A DNA stretch of 22,379 nt from positions 1 to 22,379 of IMG/VR virus record IMGVR_UViG_3300011013_000109; one strand, 5' to 3'. The translations under genes and the position numbers were made by a program. Positions 11,610-18,566 of this stretch are shown piece after piece. The stretch comes from a virus. The notes below the pieces were generated by a model. It ran no database searches, was not told where the DNA came from, and saw nothing but the letters and a program-made list of their open reading frames with translations. Within the stretch, counting starts at the first letter, position 1. Every line of letters begins with the position of its first letter.

Positions 11610-11627
11610 TACCGTTAGCGGTAACAT
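11599..11627 (+). promoter_or_regulatory. Sigma70-like promoter with embedded operator
   Basis: TTGACA at 11599-11604 is a perfect -35 box. TAACAT at 11622-11627 matches the -10 consensus at four of six positions, and the spacer is exactly 17 bases. The inverted repeat TACCG-TTAG-CGGTA (11610-11623) fills the spacer and touches the -10 box, so a bound protein would block the polymerase. Transcription would begin about 11633-11635, at or next to the ATG of the HTH gene. The operator shares ACCG-N-TA-N-CGGT with the site at 242-261. Confidence 0.6.
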
Positions 11628-11634
11628 TGCAGAT

Positions 11635-11862
11635 ATGACAAAGAGAACACTTGAAGACCTGATGACAGTGCAGGAAGCCGCTGATGCATTAGGCTTGACC
11701 GTTGGACGGATCAGGCAAATGCTGAGAGCAGAAGTCATCAGGGGATTTAAGATGGGTCCACGTATGTGGGTTATACCAAAAGAAGAGGTTATTAATGCAC
11801 CATCTCGACGCAGAGGAAGGCTACGAGAGGAATCGAATGCTAGTCCTGACAAGGAAGGTTAA
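11635..11862 (+). CDS. Helix-turn-helix DNA-binding protein (MerR/excisionase-like)
   Basis: A 75-residue protein. Residues 9-55 carry the winged-helix pattern of the MerR/excisionase group: [20 protein letters not shown] forms the helix-turn-helix, and [19 protein letters not shown] gives the strand, wing and final helix. A basic tail ([10 protein letters not shown]) follows. Such proteins bind DNA as small regulators or recombination directionality factors. No ribosome-binding site precedes the ATG, and the predicted transcript start coincides with it, so a leaderless mRNA is likely. The operator in its own promoter suggests autoregulation. The gene overlaps csrA by 26 bases. Confidence 0.75.
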   Translation: MTKRTLEDLMTVQEAADALGLTVGRIRQMLRAEVIRGFKMGPRMWVIPKEEVINAPSRRRGRLREESNASPDKEG

Positions 11863-12025
11863 CGAAACTGTCATCATTGGAGATGACATACAGATTACCA
11901 TAGCGCAGATCCTACCTGACAGGGTACGGATCGGGATTCACGCACCGGAGAACGTAGCCGTTCATCGCAAAGAGGTGGCAGAAAAGATTGCATCTCAATT
12001 AGATGATGATGAGCATACTACGTAG
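11837..12025 (+). CDS. csrA: Phage-encoded CsrA carbon storage regulator
   Basis: A 62-residue CsrA/RsmA family protein, the usual family length. It starts [20 protein letters not shown], continues with [20 protein letters not shown], and ends in a short acidic tail. Residues central for RNA binding, L4, R6 and R44, are present. CsrA dimers bind GGA motifs in hairpin loops of mRNA leaders, usually blocking translation or changing RNA stability. GAGAGGAA precedes the ATG at 11837. Encoded by a phage, it may redirect host metabolism or control phage mRNAs. It overlaps the upstream HTH gene and the downstream alpha-CTD-like gene by 26 and 23 bases. Confidence 0.95.
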   Translation: MLVLTRKVNETVIIGDDIQITIAQILPDRVRIGIHAPENVAVHRKEVAEKIASQLDDDEHTT

Positions 12026-12362
12026 TGAATTCTCGATAGACCCTATCGAGGCGGAGAAAGCAGGCAAGCGTATAGCTGCTATGCTGATGCGTGGCAACTT
12101 CGAGGCAGCACATAGAATAATTTCTATGGTAGAGTTTACTGTACAGGACAAGGCAAACAGTCAGCTGTTTGACGTGCCGCTGGCACAGTCAGAACTGCCA
12201 ATAAGAACATTGAACCTGCTTGAAAGGCATGGAGTCATAACCTTTGGTGACCTGTCGGATAAGGGAGAGGAATGGATTCTCTCTTTAACTAACGCCGGTG
12301 AGGGAACGCTCGAATCAATCAGGGATGTTCTACATTACGAGTTGATGCGGCGCAAGAAGTAA
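12003..12362 (+). CDS. Protein with RNA polymerase alpha-CTD-like domain
   Basis: A 119-residue protein. Residues 58-112 resemble the C-terminal domain of the bacterial RNA polymerase alpha subunit: [20 protein letters not shown], then [20 protein letters not shown] and [13 protein letters not shown]. Set beside the E. coli domain, R68, N71, N97 and G99 fall at the places of R265, N268, N294 and G296, which contact the DNA minor groove. K298 is replaced by G101. The alpha N-terminal domain is absent; the first 55 residues form an unrelated helical part. It could bind UP-element-like DNA or sigma/activator surfaces. Three ATG codons in a row begin at 12003; the exact start is uncertain. Confidence 0.7.
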   Translation: MMMSILRSEFSIDPIEAEKAGKRIAAMLMRGNFEAAHRIISMVEFTVQDKANSQLFDVPLAQSELPIRTLNLLERHGVITFGDLSDKGEEWILSLTNAGEGTLESIRDVLHYELMRRKK

Positions 12363-12393
12363 TGGGCACATGGACCAGTCGCAGCGAGGTCCT

Positions 12394-12645
12394 ATGCGTT
12401 ATTTCTTTGAATACTACGATTCGTTTGACGACAACGGAGACTACGTCCACCGGATTGTCACTTACTTTAAGCAAGGGGAACATTACGCATATGTGTTCAC
12501 GCCGGACACAGCATTTGCATGCATGACGCAGATCTTTTCGCATGCCATGGACAAGGACCTTAACCTGACGGTTAAAGAGGCCGAGGCAATATCAATTGTT
12601 ATGGAGGAATTAATAGATGACGAAGACTTTATTGGTGGATTGTGA
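12394..12645 (+). CDS. Small hypothetical protein
   Basis: An 83-residue acidic protein starting MRYFFEYYDSFDDNGDYVHR, with an aromatic-rich beta segment and a helical acidic C-terminus (VMEELIDDEDFIGGL). GCGAGG lies about five bases before the ATG at 12394; an in-frame ATG at 12370 has no ribosome-binding site and is the alternative. The 3' end overlaps the nuclease gene by 29 bases, and the codons for MEEL give that gene its GGAGGAA. Function unknown. Confidence 0.6.
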   Translation: MRYFFEYYDSFDDNGDYVHRIVTYFKQGEHYAYVFTPDTAFACMTQIFSHAMDKDLNLTVKEAEAISIVMEELIDDEDFIGGL

Positions 12646-13438
12646 CAGCCCCACCTACTTTGAGATGCCAGAGGTATCTAACAGCGCCATGAATACCTTT
12701 CGGGGTGAGGGGTCATGGTCTTACTACCACAAGCATGTGCTGCGTGATGTGGATTCCGGCATCAGTTCTGATGCACTACGCAAAGGCTCAGCCTTTCATG
12801 CGTACATGGAGTTCTTCCATACCGCAGATGATGACAGTGACATCGACCACTTCATCACAGTGATACCTGAAGAGATAGATGGTGAGCCTCTCAACATGAG
12901 AAAGAAGGCACACCGAGAGTATGTGGCTACCTATAAAGAACAGCCACAACCATGGGTGACACATGAGGAATTTATGGGGCTGGGCCAGATGGTCGCAGCA
13001 ATTCATGACAACCCACTAGCCTTTGGCTTGCTTGCCAAGAGGGGACAGTCCGAAATAGTAGCAACTAATAGCATCGCAGGGGTAGACTGCAAAGCTAAGG
13101 CAGACCTGTACTACCCTGACGATGGTGTCATCATTGACTTCAAGACTACCCGCGTCCATGACCCTGAGCAGTTTGCAAGGGAGTCGGTATACAAGTATGG
13201 GTATCACCATCAGGCAGCACACTACCTCGATGTGTTTGAGGCACAGAAGTTTTATATCATTGCAACTAGAAACAGTGAGCCGTTCGAGGCTCAGGTGTTT
13301 GAATTCAGTAAGGAGGTGCTCAACACAGCACGACACGAGAACGTATCAGTCCTTAAGAAGATTGCTACGTGCAATACATTTGAAAGCTGGCACACCACAG
13401 GGTGGGACAGCGTAACCTTAATCAGCACTGGAGCATAG
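12617..13438 (+). CDS. RecE-type PD-(D/E)XK exonuclease
   Basis: A 273-residue nuclease of the phage exonuclease VIII-like group. Visible motifs are GSAFHAYME (57-65), E146 in SEIVAT, CKAKADLYY with D163, and the catalytic core GVIIDFKTT with D174 and K176, followed by YGYHHQAAHYLD (194-205), the Q-x-x-x-Y motif of RecB/RecE-type enzymes. It would degrade duplex DNA from ends and leave single strands for the annealing protein encoded 10 bases downstream. ATGGAGGAA precedes the ATG. The full active site is present, so it is probably functional. Confidence 0.85.
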   Translation: MTKTLLVDCDSPTYFEMPEVSNSAMNTFRGEGSWSYYHKHVLRDVDSGISSDALRKGSAFHAYMEFFHTADDDSDIDHFITVIPEEIDGEPLNMRKKAHREYVATYKEQPQPWVTHEEFMGLGQMVAAIHDNPLAFGLLAKRGQSEIVATNSIAGVDCKAKADLYYPDDGVIIDFKTTRVHDPEQFARESVYKYGYHHQAAHYLDVFEAQKFYIIATRNSEPFEAQVFEFSKEVLNTARHENVSVLKKIATCNTFESWHTTGWDSVTLISTGA

Positions 13439-13448
13439 GGAGAACCAC

Positions 13449-14093
13449 ATGCCCACCAAATTACCTGAGGCAGGAAGCAATGCTTACAAAGACCCGATGA
13501 GTCTTTGGGAATCTGTATGCACAACCGATCCTGCCATAACTAAGCGTGTGAATCAGCGTGGTGGATTCACAGCGATTGATGCACAGGCTCAACTCAAGGA
13601 TGCCACTAAGATCTTCGGACCTTATGGTGTGCAGTGGGGCCTGCGTGAACTTAACTTTGAGTACATAACAGATGGTGAAGGCGGTATCGTAGAGGTGGCA
13701 TTGGCAGCTACATTCTTCTACCCCTATGGTTTCTTCGAGATGAGTAACGACATGCGTTACCGAGCAGGTGATGAATGCCGAAAGAAACTTATCACTGATC
13801 TCAGAAGTAAATGCCTATCAACATTAGGATTTAACTCCGATGTCTTTGAAGGTAAGTTTGATGACAATCGGTATGTTCAGAAGGCTACCAAGCAGGCAAC
13901 ACAGAAGTCTGAACTTGATGATAAGTTTGAGCGTGCATCCACTGCCATCCAAGAGGCCACGGATGATGAGCGATTAGCACAGATCATGCAGGGTGTCGAG
14001 GCGATTGCATTCGCGGACGAACAGTTGACTGTACTCAAGTCATTGTATAACAAGGCAATGGAGCGAGTGATCGGTGCAACAACAACTGTTTAA
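13449..14093 (+). CDS. Single-strand DNA annealing protein (phage recombinase)
   Basis: A 214-residue protein. Landmarks are SLWESVCTTDPAITKRVNQR (18-37), GGFTAIDAQAQLKDATKIFG (38-57), YGVQWGLRE, a beta-rich middle, KKLITDLRSKCLSTLGFNSD (112-131) and VFEGKFDDNRYV. This set marks the phage ssDNA-annealing proteins that resemble Rad52-type annealases. It would pair complementary single strands made by the upstream exonuclease. AGGGAGAA lies before the ATG. The last codons overlap the helicase gene by 20 bases, so expression is coupled. I cannot place it in an exact subfamily (Sak, RedB, RecT or Erf) by eye. Confidence 0.75.
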   Translation: MPTKLPEAGSNAYKDPMSLWESVCTTDPAITKRVNQRGGFTAIDAQAQLKDATKIFGPYGVQWGLRELNFEYITDGEGGIVEVALAATFFYPYGFFEMSNDMRYRAGDECRKKLITDLRSKCLSTLGFNSDVFEGKFDDNRYVQKATKQATQKSELDDKFERASTAIQEATDDERLAQIMQGVEAIAFADEQLTVLKSLYNKAMERVIGATTTV

Positions 14094-15699
14094 TTTTAAC
14101 ACACAGACTAAGCAGCAAGTTCCAGCAGTAGTAAGTCACACCACTCCGTCTGGATTTGTCGAGCGTCCCTACCAACAAGACGCTCGGATTGCTGTGCAGT
14201 CTGCTTTTGAAACTGTGGACTCAACCATTATCGAGATGGCTACTGGTCTGGGTAAGACGGAGATCTTTACCCAGCTAATGAACCAATGGGAACACGGAAG
14301 GTGCCTCGTCATTGCACCACAAATAACCCTTGTATCTCAAGCGGCGAAGAAGATACAGAAGCGAACCGGTATTCTCCCCGGGATTGAGCAGGCCCATAAC
14401 TGGTCTGATGAAACTCCATGGGGGCGTAGTAAGTTTGTCGTGGCCAGTAAGGACACACTCTCACGTGGACGCTACGAACGTATTCGGGACGTTGGGTTAG
14501 TTGTGGTGGACGAGTGCCACCTCTCCATTACACGTACTTGGCAGAAGATGCTAAGTCATTTCCTTGCCGATGGTGCTAAGGTGCTGGGTGTTACTGCTAC
14601 AGCCAAGCGACACGACAAGAGAAGTATGCAGAATCTATACCAAGGATGTGCTTTTCAGTACGGCATACGCCATGGTGTAGATGACGGCTGGCTCGTCCCC
14701 GCCGAGACTAGTTGCATACAACTTGAGTCGCTTGACTTGTCCCGTGTAAGTACAGTCGGCACCACCATGGGCAGGGATTTTAATCTAAAGGAACTCAACA
14801 CCCTGCTTGAACGGTACGATACTATCTATGAGATAGCTGACGTGACTGCCAAGGAGACACGGGGGTTGAAGACAGCGATCTATTGTTCCAGTGTTGAAGA
14901 GGCTCGGATGGTGTCAGAGCGGCTGAGTGACAGCTATGGGATTCATTCAGCATGGATCTGCTCCGATACATCAAGGCTACCTGTGGAAGAAAGACATGCG
15001 GCACTCAAGTCGTTCACGGAAGACCCGAACGGTGTCACACATCTGTGCAATGTGGGAATCCTAACAACCGGATGGGACTTCCCTGAACTACAAGCCATTG
15101 TCATGGCACGTCCCACTAAGAGCCGTTCCCTGTACACCCAGATCTTTGGACGAGGCACACGTCCACTAGAGGGTGTCGTAGACTTTGCGGGTAGCTGTGC
15201 CGAGTCTCGTAAGCAGTCCATCAAGGACAGCAAGAAGCCTCGCTTCAAGATGATTGACCTTGTAGACGGTGCGTTATCACACAAGATAATGACTTCACCA
15301 AATGTTATGGAGGGTCACTTCGATATAGATGTGATCGAACGTGCTAAAGAGATCCTTGAGGATCAGACCGAGGACCTTGATGAAGCACTGGCGGAAGCTG
15401 GGAGACAGGTTCGTGAAGAGCAGATGCAGAAGGATCGGGAGGAGCAGGCACGCATAAGGGCTGAGGCACAGTACCGCAAGATGTCTGTCGACCCGTATTC
15501 TAAGGGCTTGTTCGACCCTAAGCCGAACAAGAAGAAGCGAGGAGCACGCTTCCCCTTTGGACGCTACAAGGGAACCCTCATCCGTGAAACACCTGACTGG
15601 TACTTAATAGGCTGCATGAGTGACAAGCCTAAGGTAACAACGCCTTGGCTCAAGCAAGCCATCCGCAAAGAATTAACAAGGAGAAATCATGACTTCTGA
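14074..15699 (+). CDS. Superfamily 2 helicase with C-terminal DUF3820-like domain
   Basis: A 541-residue protein starting at GTG. Helicase motifs are YQQDARIAV (motif Ia region), Walker A ATGLGKT (56-62, K61), DECH (146-149), TAT (174-176) and QIFGRGTRP (356-364, motif VI). ATP hydrolysis would drive unwinding or branch migration, as in UvsW/RadD-like enzymes. A glutamate/arginine-rich linker (about 425-470) leads to residues 493-541, starting FPFGRYKG and continuing RETPDWYL. This resembles the small DUF3820 family, usually a stand-alone protein, so this appears to be a fusion. The GTG start lies inside the annealing-protein gene, with GGAGCGAG upstream. Confidence 0.88.
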   Translation: MQQQLFNFNTQTKQQVPAVVSHTTPSGFVERPYQQDARIAVQSAFETVDSTIIEMATGLGKTEIFTQLMNQWEHGRCLVIAPQITLVSQAAKKIQKRTGILPGIEQAHNWSDETPWGRSKFVVASKDTLSRGRYERIRDVGLVVVDECHLSITRTWQKMLSHFLADGAKVLGVTATAKRHDKRSMQNLYQGCAFQYGIRHGVDDGWLVPAETSCIQLESLDLSRVSTVGTTMGRDFNLKELNTLLERYDTIYEIADVTAKETRGLKTAIYCSSVEEARMVSERLSDSYGIHSAWICSDTSRLPVEERHAALKSFTEDPNGVTHLCNVGILTTGWDFPELQAIVMARPTKSRSLYTQIFGRGTRPLEGVVDFAGSCAESRKQSIKDSKKPRFKMIDLVDGALSHKIMTSPNVMEGHFDIDVIERAKEILEDQTEDLDEALAEAGRQVREEQMQKDREEQARIRAEAQYRKMSVDPYSKGLFDPKPNKKKRGARFPFGRYKGTLIRETPDWYLIGCMSDKPKVTTPWLKQAIRKELTRRNHDF

Positions 15700-16081
15700 T
15701 ACAGAACAAGAAATCTGGTTCATGCTACTTGGGGCAGCACTAGCCAGCAAGGATGCACGTGAACGCATCTTCAAGTCACTAGAACCACACGATGCCCCTA
15801 GCCCACCAATGCAGAATGTATTTGCCTGCCTACAGCATGATGACCACGACAAGATACACGAATGCTTTCTGGATCTTGGATTCCGCACCTCGCCCAGAGG
15901 TTCTATCCTCGGGCAGCTAGTAGACCGACTAAGAGATCACATCTTCCAATCAAGCGTTAAGAAGAAAATGTTCCTTCTGTCCCATTCCACAGGAATCGAC
16001 AAGAGGCACATGAAAGAAACTCTAAAGAAAATACTTGACGATTTGGAGGATTCAGAGGATGATGATGCAGAGGGTAACTGA
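15689..16081 (+). CDS. Putative DnaB N-terminal-like domain protein
   Basis: A 130-residue protein. The first 65 residues, including EQEIWFMLLGAALASKDARE and later FKSLEPHDAPSPPMQNVFAC, follow the pattern of the N-terminal helical domain of replicative DnaB helicase (E-x-x-x-LLGA..., a proline before a short helix, then a conserved F near a histidine or proline). No ATPase domain follows. The C-terminal half is basic then acidic (KKKMFLL and DLEDSEDDDAEGN). It might compete for or recruit host primase or helicase. CAAGGAG lies about seven bases upstream; it overlaps the helicase gene by 11 bases. Domain call is by eye and modest. Confidence 0.45.
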   Translation: MTSDTEQEIWFMLLGAALASKDARERIFKSLEPHDAPSPPMQNVFACLQHDDHDKIHECFLDLGFRTSPRGSILGQLVDRLRDHIFQSSVKKKMFLLSHSTGIDKRHMKETLKKILDDLEDSEDDDAEGN

Positions 16082-16229
16082 CGATAACGGTAATTCTCAC
16101 TGGTTATTCTTTGGGGATAACATGGATGTTCCGCTGATGATGGTCAGCAATCAACAGATGGCACGATTAATGGAGGCTGTGCTAGAGGATGAGGACCTAC
16201 AAGAAGACGAGACTGAGGAGGATAGTTGA
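16059..16229 (+). CDS. Small acidic hypothetical protein
   Basis: A 56-residue protein starting MMMQRVTDDNGNSHWLFFGD and ending in a very acidic tail (EDEDLQEDETEEDS). TTGGAGG lies about nine bases before the first of three consecutive in-frame ATG codons (16059, 16062, 16065). It overlaps the previous gene by 23 bases and the nuclease gene by 41. The acidic end could mimic nucleic acid, but no family is recognised. Long overlaps on both sides reduce certainty. Confidence 0.5.
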   Translation: MMMQRVTDDNGNSHWLFFGDNMDVPLMMVSNQQMARLMEAVLEDEDLQEDETEEDS

Positions 16230-16503
16230 TGGCGACACGATAGATGTCGTTGTCGATCTAGGCTTCAGGGTTACTACGGAAGTGCGTGTACGCCTGATAG
16301 GTGTTGATACCCCTGAGCGTGGAGAAGATGGATACCATGATGCGATTGGTATCCTGCATGACCTGATGTTCAAGATATGCGACGAGGATGGTTGCTTCGT
16401 AATGTCCACTGCCAAGACTGGTAAATACGGACGATGGCTTGCCCACATCGACGGAGTGACAGATGAACTGGGTGAGAGATGGCCATACCCCAAGGAGAAG
16501 TAA
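16189..16503 (+). CDS. Staphylococcal nuclease-like protein
   Basis: A 104-residue protein of the thermonuclease (SNase-like) OB-fold group. It has RRIVDGDTIDVVVDLGF (10-26) with D16 at the place of the calcium ligand, VRVRLIGVDTPE (32-43) with R35, D40, T41 and E43, and KYGRWLAHI (79-87) with R82 corresponding to the second catalytic arginine. All catalytic residues known for the family are present, so it is probably an active, calcium-dependent nuclease. No signal peptide is seen; it would act in the cytoplasm. The C-terminal helices of the secreted enzyme are missing, as is common in short phage versions. Confidence 0.82.
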   Translation: MRTYKKTRLRRIVDGDTIDVVVDLGFRVTTEVRVRLIGVDTPERGEDGYHDAIGILHDLMFKICDEDGCFVMSTAKTGKYGRWLAHIDGVTDELGERWPYPKEK

Positions 16504-16763
16504 TGCCGGAAGAACGCAACAAGGGGTGCAACCACTACCAGAAGAATGCTATTCAACCATGGGATATCATAGACGCATACCAATTAGACTTCTACGCAGG
16601 CAATGTAATCAAGTACCTGCTTCGCAATGCACCCGGAAACAATGCACCCAAGCACCGGGTTGATGAGTACATCCTTGAAGACCTACAGAAAGCACAGCAC
16701 TATCTTGCTAAAATGATAGAAGACAGAGCAGGGTCTCAAGGAGGGTGCGATGAAGAAGTTTAA
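16503..16763 (+). CDS. DUF3310 protein
   Basis: An 86-residue protein. NHYQKNAIQPWDIIDAYQLD (10-29), FYAGNVIKYLLR (30-41) and LEDLQKAQHYLAKMI (58-72) match the conserved phage family DUF3310, often annotated as a nucleotide kinase-like or nucleotide-metabolism protein without firm proof. It starts at ATG sharing a base with the previous stop (TAATG), with GGAGAAG directly upstream; a longer in-frame reading from 16479 lies inside the nuclease gene. It is found in many phages beside replication and recombination genes, as here. Confidence 0.85.
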   Translation: MPEERNKGCNHYQKNAIQPWDIIDAYQLDFYAGNVIKYLLRNAPGNNAPKHRVDEYILEDLQKAQHYLAKMIEDRAGSQGGCDEEV

Positions 16764-16941
16764 GATGCAGGCAAAGAAATGTCCGCGATGCAAAGATGAC
16801 CTTACCTTCATTGATTGTATCGACGGGTTACTTGTAGATGGATCAAGGAGGAGATACTCTCGGTTTAAATGCCAGTGTTCCCCATCCCTAGCCATTAGTG
16901 TGGAACGAATTCTAGTGCAGCCCAGAAAGAAACATGAGTAA
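16750..16941 (+). CDS. Small zinc-ribbon-like protein
   Basis: A 63-residue basic protein. CPRC at residues 11-14 and CQC at 41-43, with further cysteine at 23, form a plausible zinc-binding site for a small ribbon fold. The N-terminus (MKKFKMQAKK) and C-terminus (QPRKKHE) are basic, fitting nucleic-acid binding. GGAGGGTGCG precedes the ATG. It overlaps the previous gene by 14 bases and the next, also cysteine-rich, by eight. Function unknown. Confidence 0.6.
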   Translation: MKKFKMQAKKCPRCKDDLTFIDCIDGLLVDGSRRRYSRFKCQCSPSLAISVERILVQPRKKHE

Positions 16942-17140
16942 GAATTGTAGCATCTGCCAATATCCAATACAGATGGAATCAGATGAAGAATATATTCTAG
17001 GGAATTTCGGAATCATTCCCGTCCTGTTCTGTCGTGACTGTTATGTTTCGATGGAAGACATGGTGCATAAGATATGCCCGTGTCCACACTGTGAAAGATA
17101 TGCTGACGAAGAAGATGCAGAGGAATCTATGGGCGAGTGA
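16934..17140 (+). CDS. Cysteine-rich small protein (zinc-binding candidate)
   Basis: A 68-residue acidic protein with CSIC (5-8), CRDC (33-36) and CPCPHC (48-53), giving enough cysteines for two zinc sites or one cross-braced fold. The tail is acidic (DEEDAEESMGE). It lies between the zinc-ribbon gene and the HNH gene. The ATG overlaps the previous coding region by eight bases; the ribosome-binding site (AGAAAG) is weak. Could be a rubredoxin-like or zinc-finger adaptor; no family is recognised. Confidence 0.6.
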   Translation: MSKNCSICQYPIQMESDEEYILGNFGIIPVLFCRDCYVSMEDMVHKICPCPHCERYADEEDAEESMGE

Positions 17141-17453
17141 GTTCGAGTTCTGCTGGGTATGCGGTGGCAAAGACTATCAAGGGTGGCCACTTGAAACCCA
17201 TGAGATAGAACGCAGAAGTCATGCCCCTAAAACATGTATGCATGAGTGTAATTATTTTCGCACCTGTAAGAAATGCCACATGGATGACCTCGCTGCCATG
17301 CCACATGCACAACAATTAGCGTACAAGAAGGAGTATGACCCGGAGCGTTTTGATCTGGAGCAATGGTTGCGACTGCGTGACCCGGAACTAAGAGCACCCA
17401 ACCGGGTGACCACGGAGGAGGTAGACGAATGGAGTCGAAAGCTATTTCCATAA
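17115..17453 (+). CDS. HNH endonuclease-like protein
   Basis: About 112 residues from the ATG at 17115 (an in-frame ATG at 17100 is the alternative; neither has a strong ribosome-binding site). CWVC (13-16), then LETHEIERRSHA with H29-E30-I31, C41, C45 and CKKCHMDD (51-58) give the zinc-bound HNH layout: cysteine pair, histidine-containing strand, second cysteine pair and C-H. The remainder is basic and helical (WLRLRDPELRAPNRV). Phage HNH proteins act in packaging, homing or DNA degradation. A position within the recombination module and away from visible terminase genes leaves the role open. Confidence 0.75.
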   Translation: MQRNLWASEFEFCWVCGGKDYQGWPLETHEIERRSHAPKTCMHECNYFRTCKKCHMDDLAAMPHAQQLAYKKEYDPERFDLEQWLRLRDPELRAPNRVTTEEVDEWSRKLFP

Positions 17454-17806
17454 CACTCAAGTATCCACCGAGTGTTAATACTTACTGGCGAAGCATAGGG
17501 CGTGGACGTGTTATCATCTCCCGTAAGGGTAGAGAGTACAGATTGCGTGTCATTGAAGATGTCTTAGCTGAAGGAACGCCTACCCTTAGCGGTAGGTTAA
17601 AGGTTAAAATAGAGGCTTACATGCCTGACAAGCGCAGGCGGGACCTCGACAATATAACTAAGGCATTGCTGGACGCACTGTCCCATGCCAACATGTTTGA
17701 GGATGACGAGCAGATAGATGACCTGCACCTGATACGGATGGGTGTAGAGAAGCCCGGTCGTGTGGAAGTTACCGTAGAGGAAATCGAAGATGGAGATACT
17801 GATTAA
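17429..17806 (+). CDS. rusA: RusA-type Holliday junction resolvase
   Basis: A 125-residue protein of the usual RusA length. YPPSVNTYWR (12-21), an N-terminal strand and loop, is followed by YMPDKRRRDLDNITKALLDA with D72 and D74, K78, and MFEDDEQIDDLHL with D92-D93. These aspartates correspond to the three metal-binding residues of E. coli RusA, and the conserved lysine is also present. The enzyme would cut four-way DNA junctions made by the exonuclease, annealase and helicase encoded just upstream. CGGAGGAGG precedes the ATG, inside the HNH gene. It overlaps the next gene by 17 bases. Confidence 0.92.
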   Translation: MESKAISITLKYPPSVNTYWRSIGRGRVIISRKGREYRLRVIEDVLAEGTPTLSGRLKVKIEAYMPDKRRRDLDNITKALLDALSHANMFEDDEQIDDLHLIRMGVEKPGRVEVTVEEIEDGDTD

Positions 17807-18566
17807 GGTTGGTGACTCGGGGTCACCCACTGGATATAAAGATGGCGATATCGTCGAGGCGTTTAGTACAGATCGTATTCTGAAAGCTAATGCTGAAACG
17901 ATATGCTCGTCAACTGAACGCCAGTGGGATGATGTATCGGGACTCAACACAAGCGGCACGATTCACGAAGCCCGTTTGATTATTTCCTCAGAGTATAAGT
18001 TCGTCCGCACTGGTAACAATGTAGAGAGAACTAATCTTATTACCGGAGAGGTTACTGTCCACAACAAGACAACCGATGAACGCATAGATGTAGATGAGTA
18101 CTTAAGACGACGACTCAGATCCGCTAGCCATAATATATTTGGCGGTACAGGTTCAGAGCATTGGTATGGTGGGTCTGTCAATTATGATGCACAAACTCTA
18201 TGGGATGAGATTGAAAGCCTGTCTGACAACCTCAGACTGAATCATAAGCATTGGCCACTCTCGATAGCAGAGCAGACATTTTTCTTGCCCATCTCATGTT
18301 GTGGGCATAATGGTCATGAGGATGATATCTCTAATCCAACCGCTAAACTGCGAACACACTCTGTCGATGAAGATAACGGCACACCTGAACCCATACCAAT
18401 AGCCCGCAGAGAATGGATGGTTCCTTACTGGGACTTGGCATCAGATCTTGGTGTCAATGTTGACGAGGTAAGAAACTCTGGAATGACTGTTGATGCACGC
18501 CTAGATTCTGGCAGTCCGCACCTTGATGACATTGAAGTTAATAAAGTAACAGGTGGTCTAATCTAA
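17790..18566 (+). CDS. Conserved hypothetical protein, probably virion-associated
   Basis: A 258-residue soluble protein. It starts MEILIKVGDSGSPTGYKDGD, followed by IVEAFSTDRILKANAETIC, and has no transmembrane segment. A charged region follows with GSEHWYGGSVNYDAQTLWDE, and a C-terminal part containing REWMVPYWDLASDLG. The context links it to appendage genes: it stands between rusA and a beta-helix-like protein and its stop overlaps the next start as TAATG. It could be a structural, assembly or adaptor protein. Function unknown. Confidence 0.6.
   Translation: MEILIKVGDSGSPTGYKDGDIVEAFSTDRILKANAETICSSTERQWDDVSGLNTSGTIHEARLIISSEYKFVRTGNNVERTNLITGEVTVHNKTTDERIDVDEYLRRRLRSASHNIFGGTGSEHWYGGSVNYDAQTLWDEIESLSDNLRLNHKHWPLSIAEQTFFLPISCCGHNGHEDDISNPTAKLRTHSVDEDNGTPEPIPIARREWMVPYWDLASDLGVNVDEVRNSGMTVDARLDSGSPHLDDIEVNKVTGGLI

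Noticed and set aside
17581-17594. Third copy of the regulator operator
   Set aside because: TACCCTTAGCGGTA differs from the site at 11610-11623 at one position, but it lies inside rusA coding sequence, no promoter boxes are seen around it, and the change breaks the symmetry. A partial match at 16082-16092 was rejected for the same reasons.
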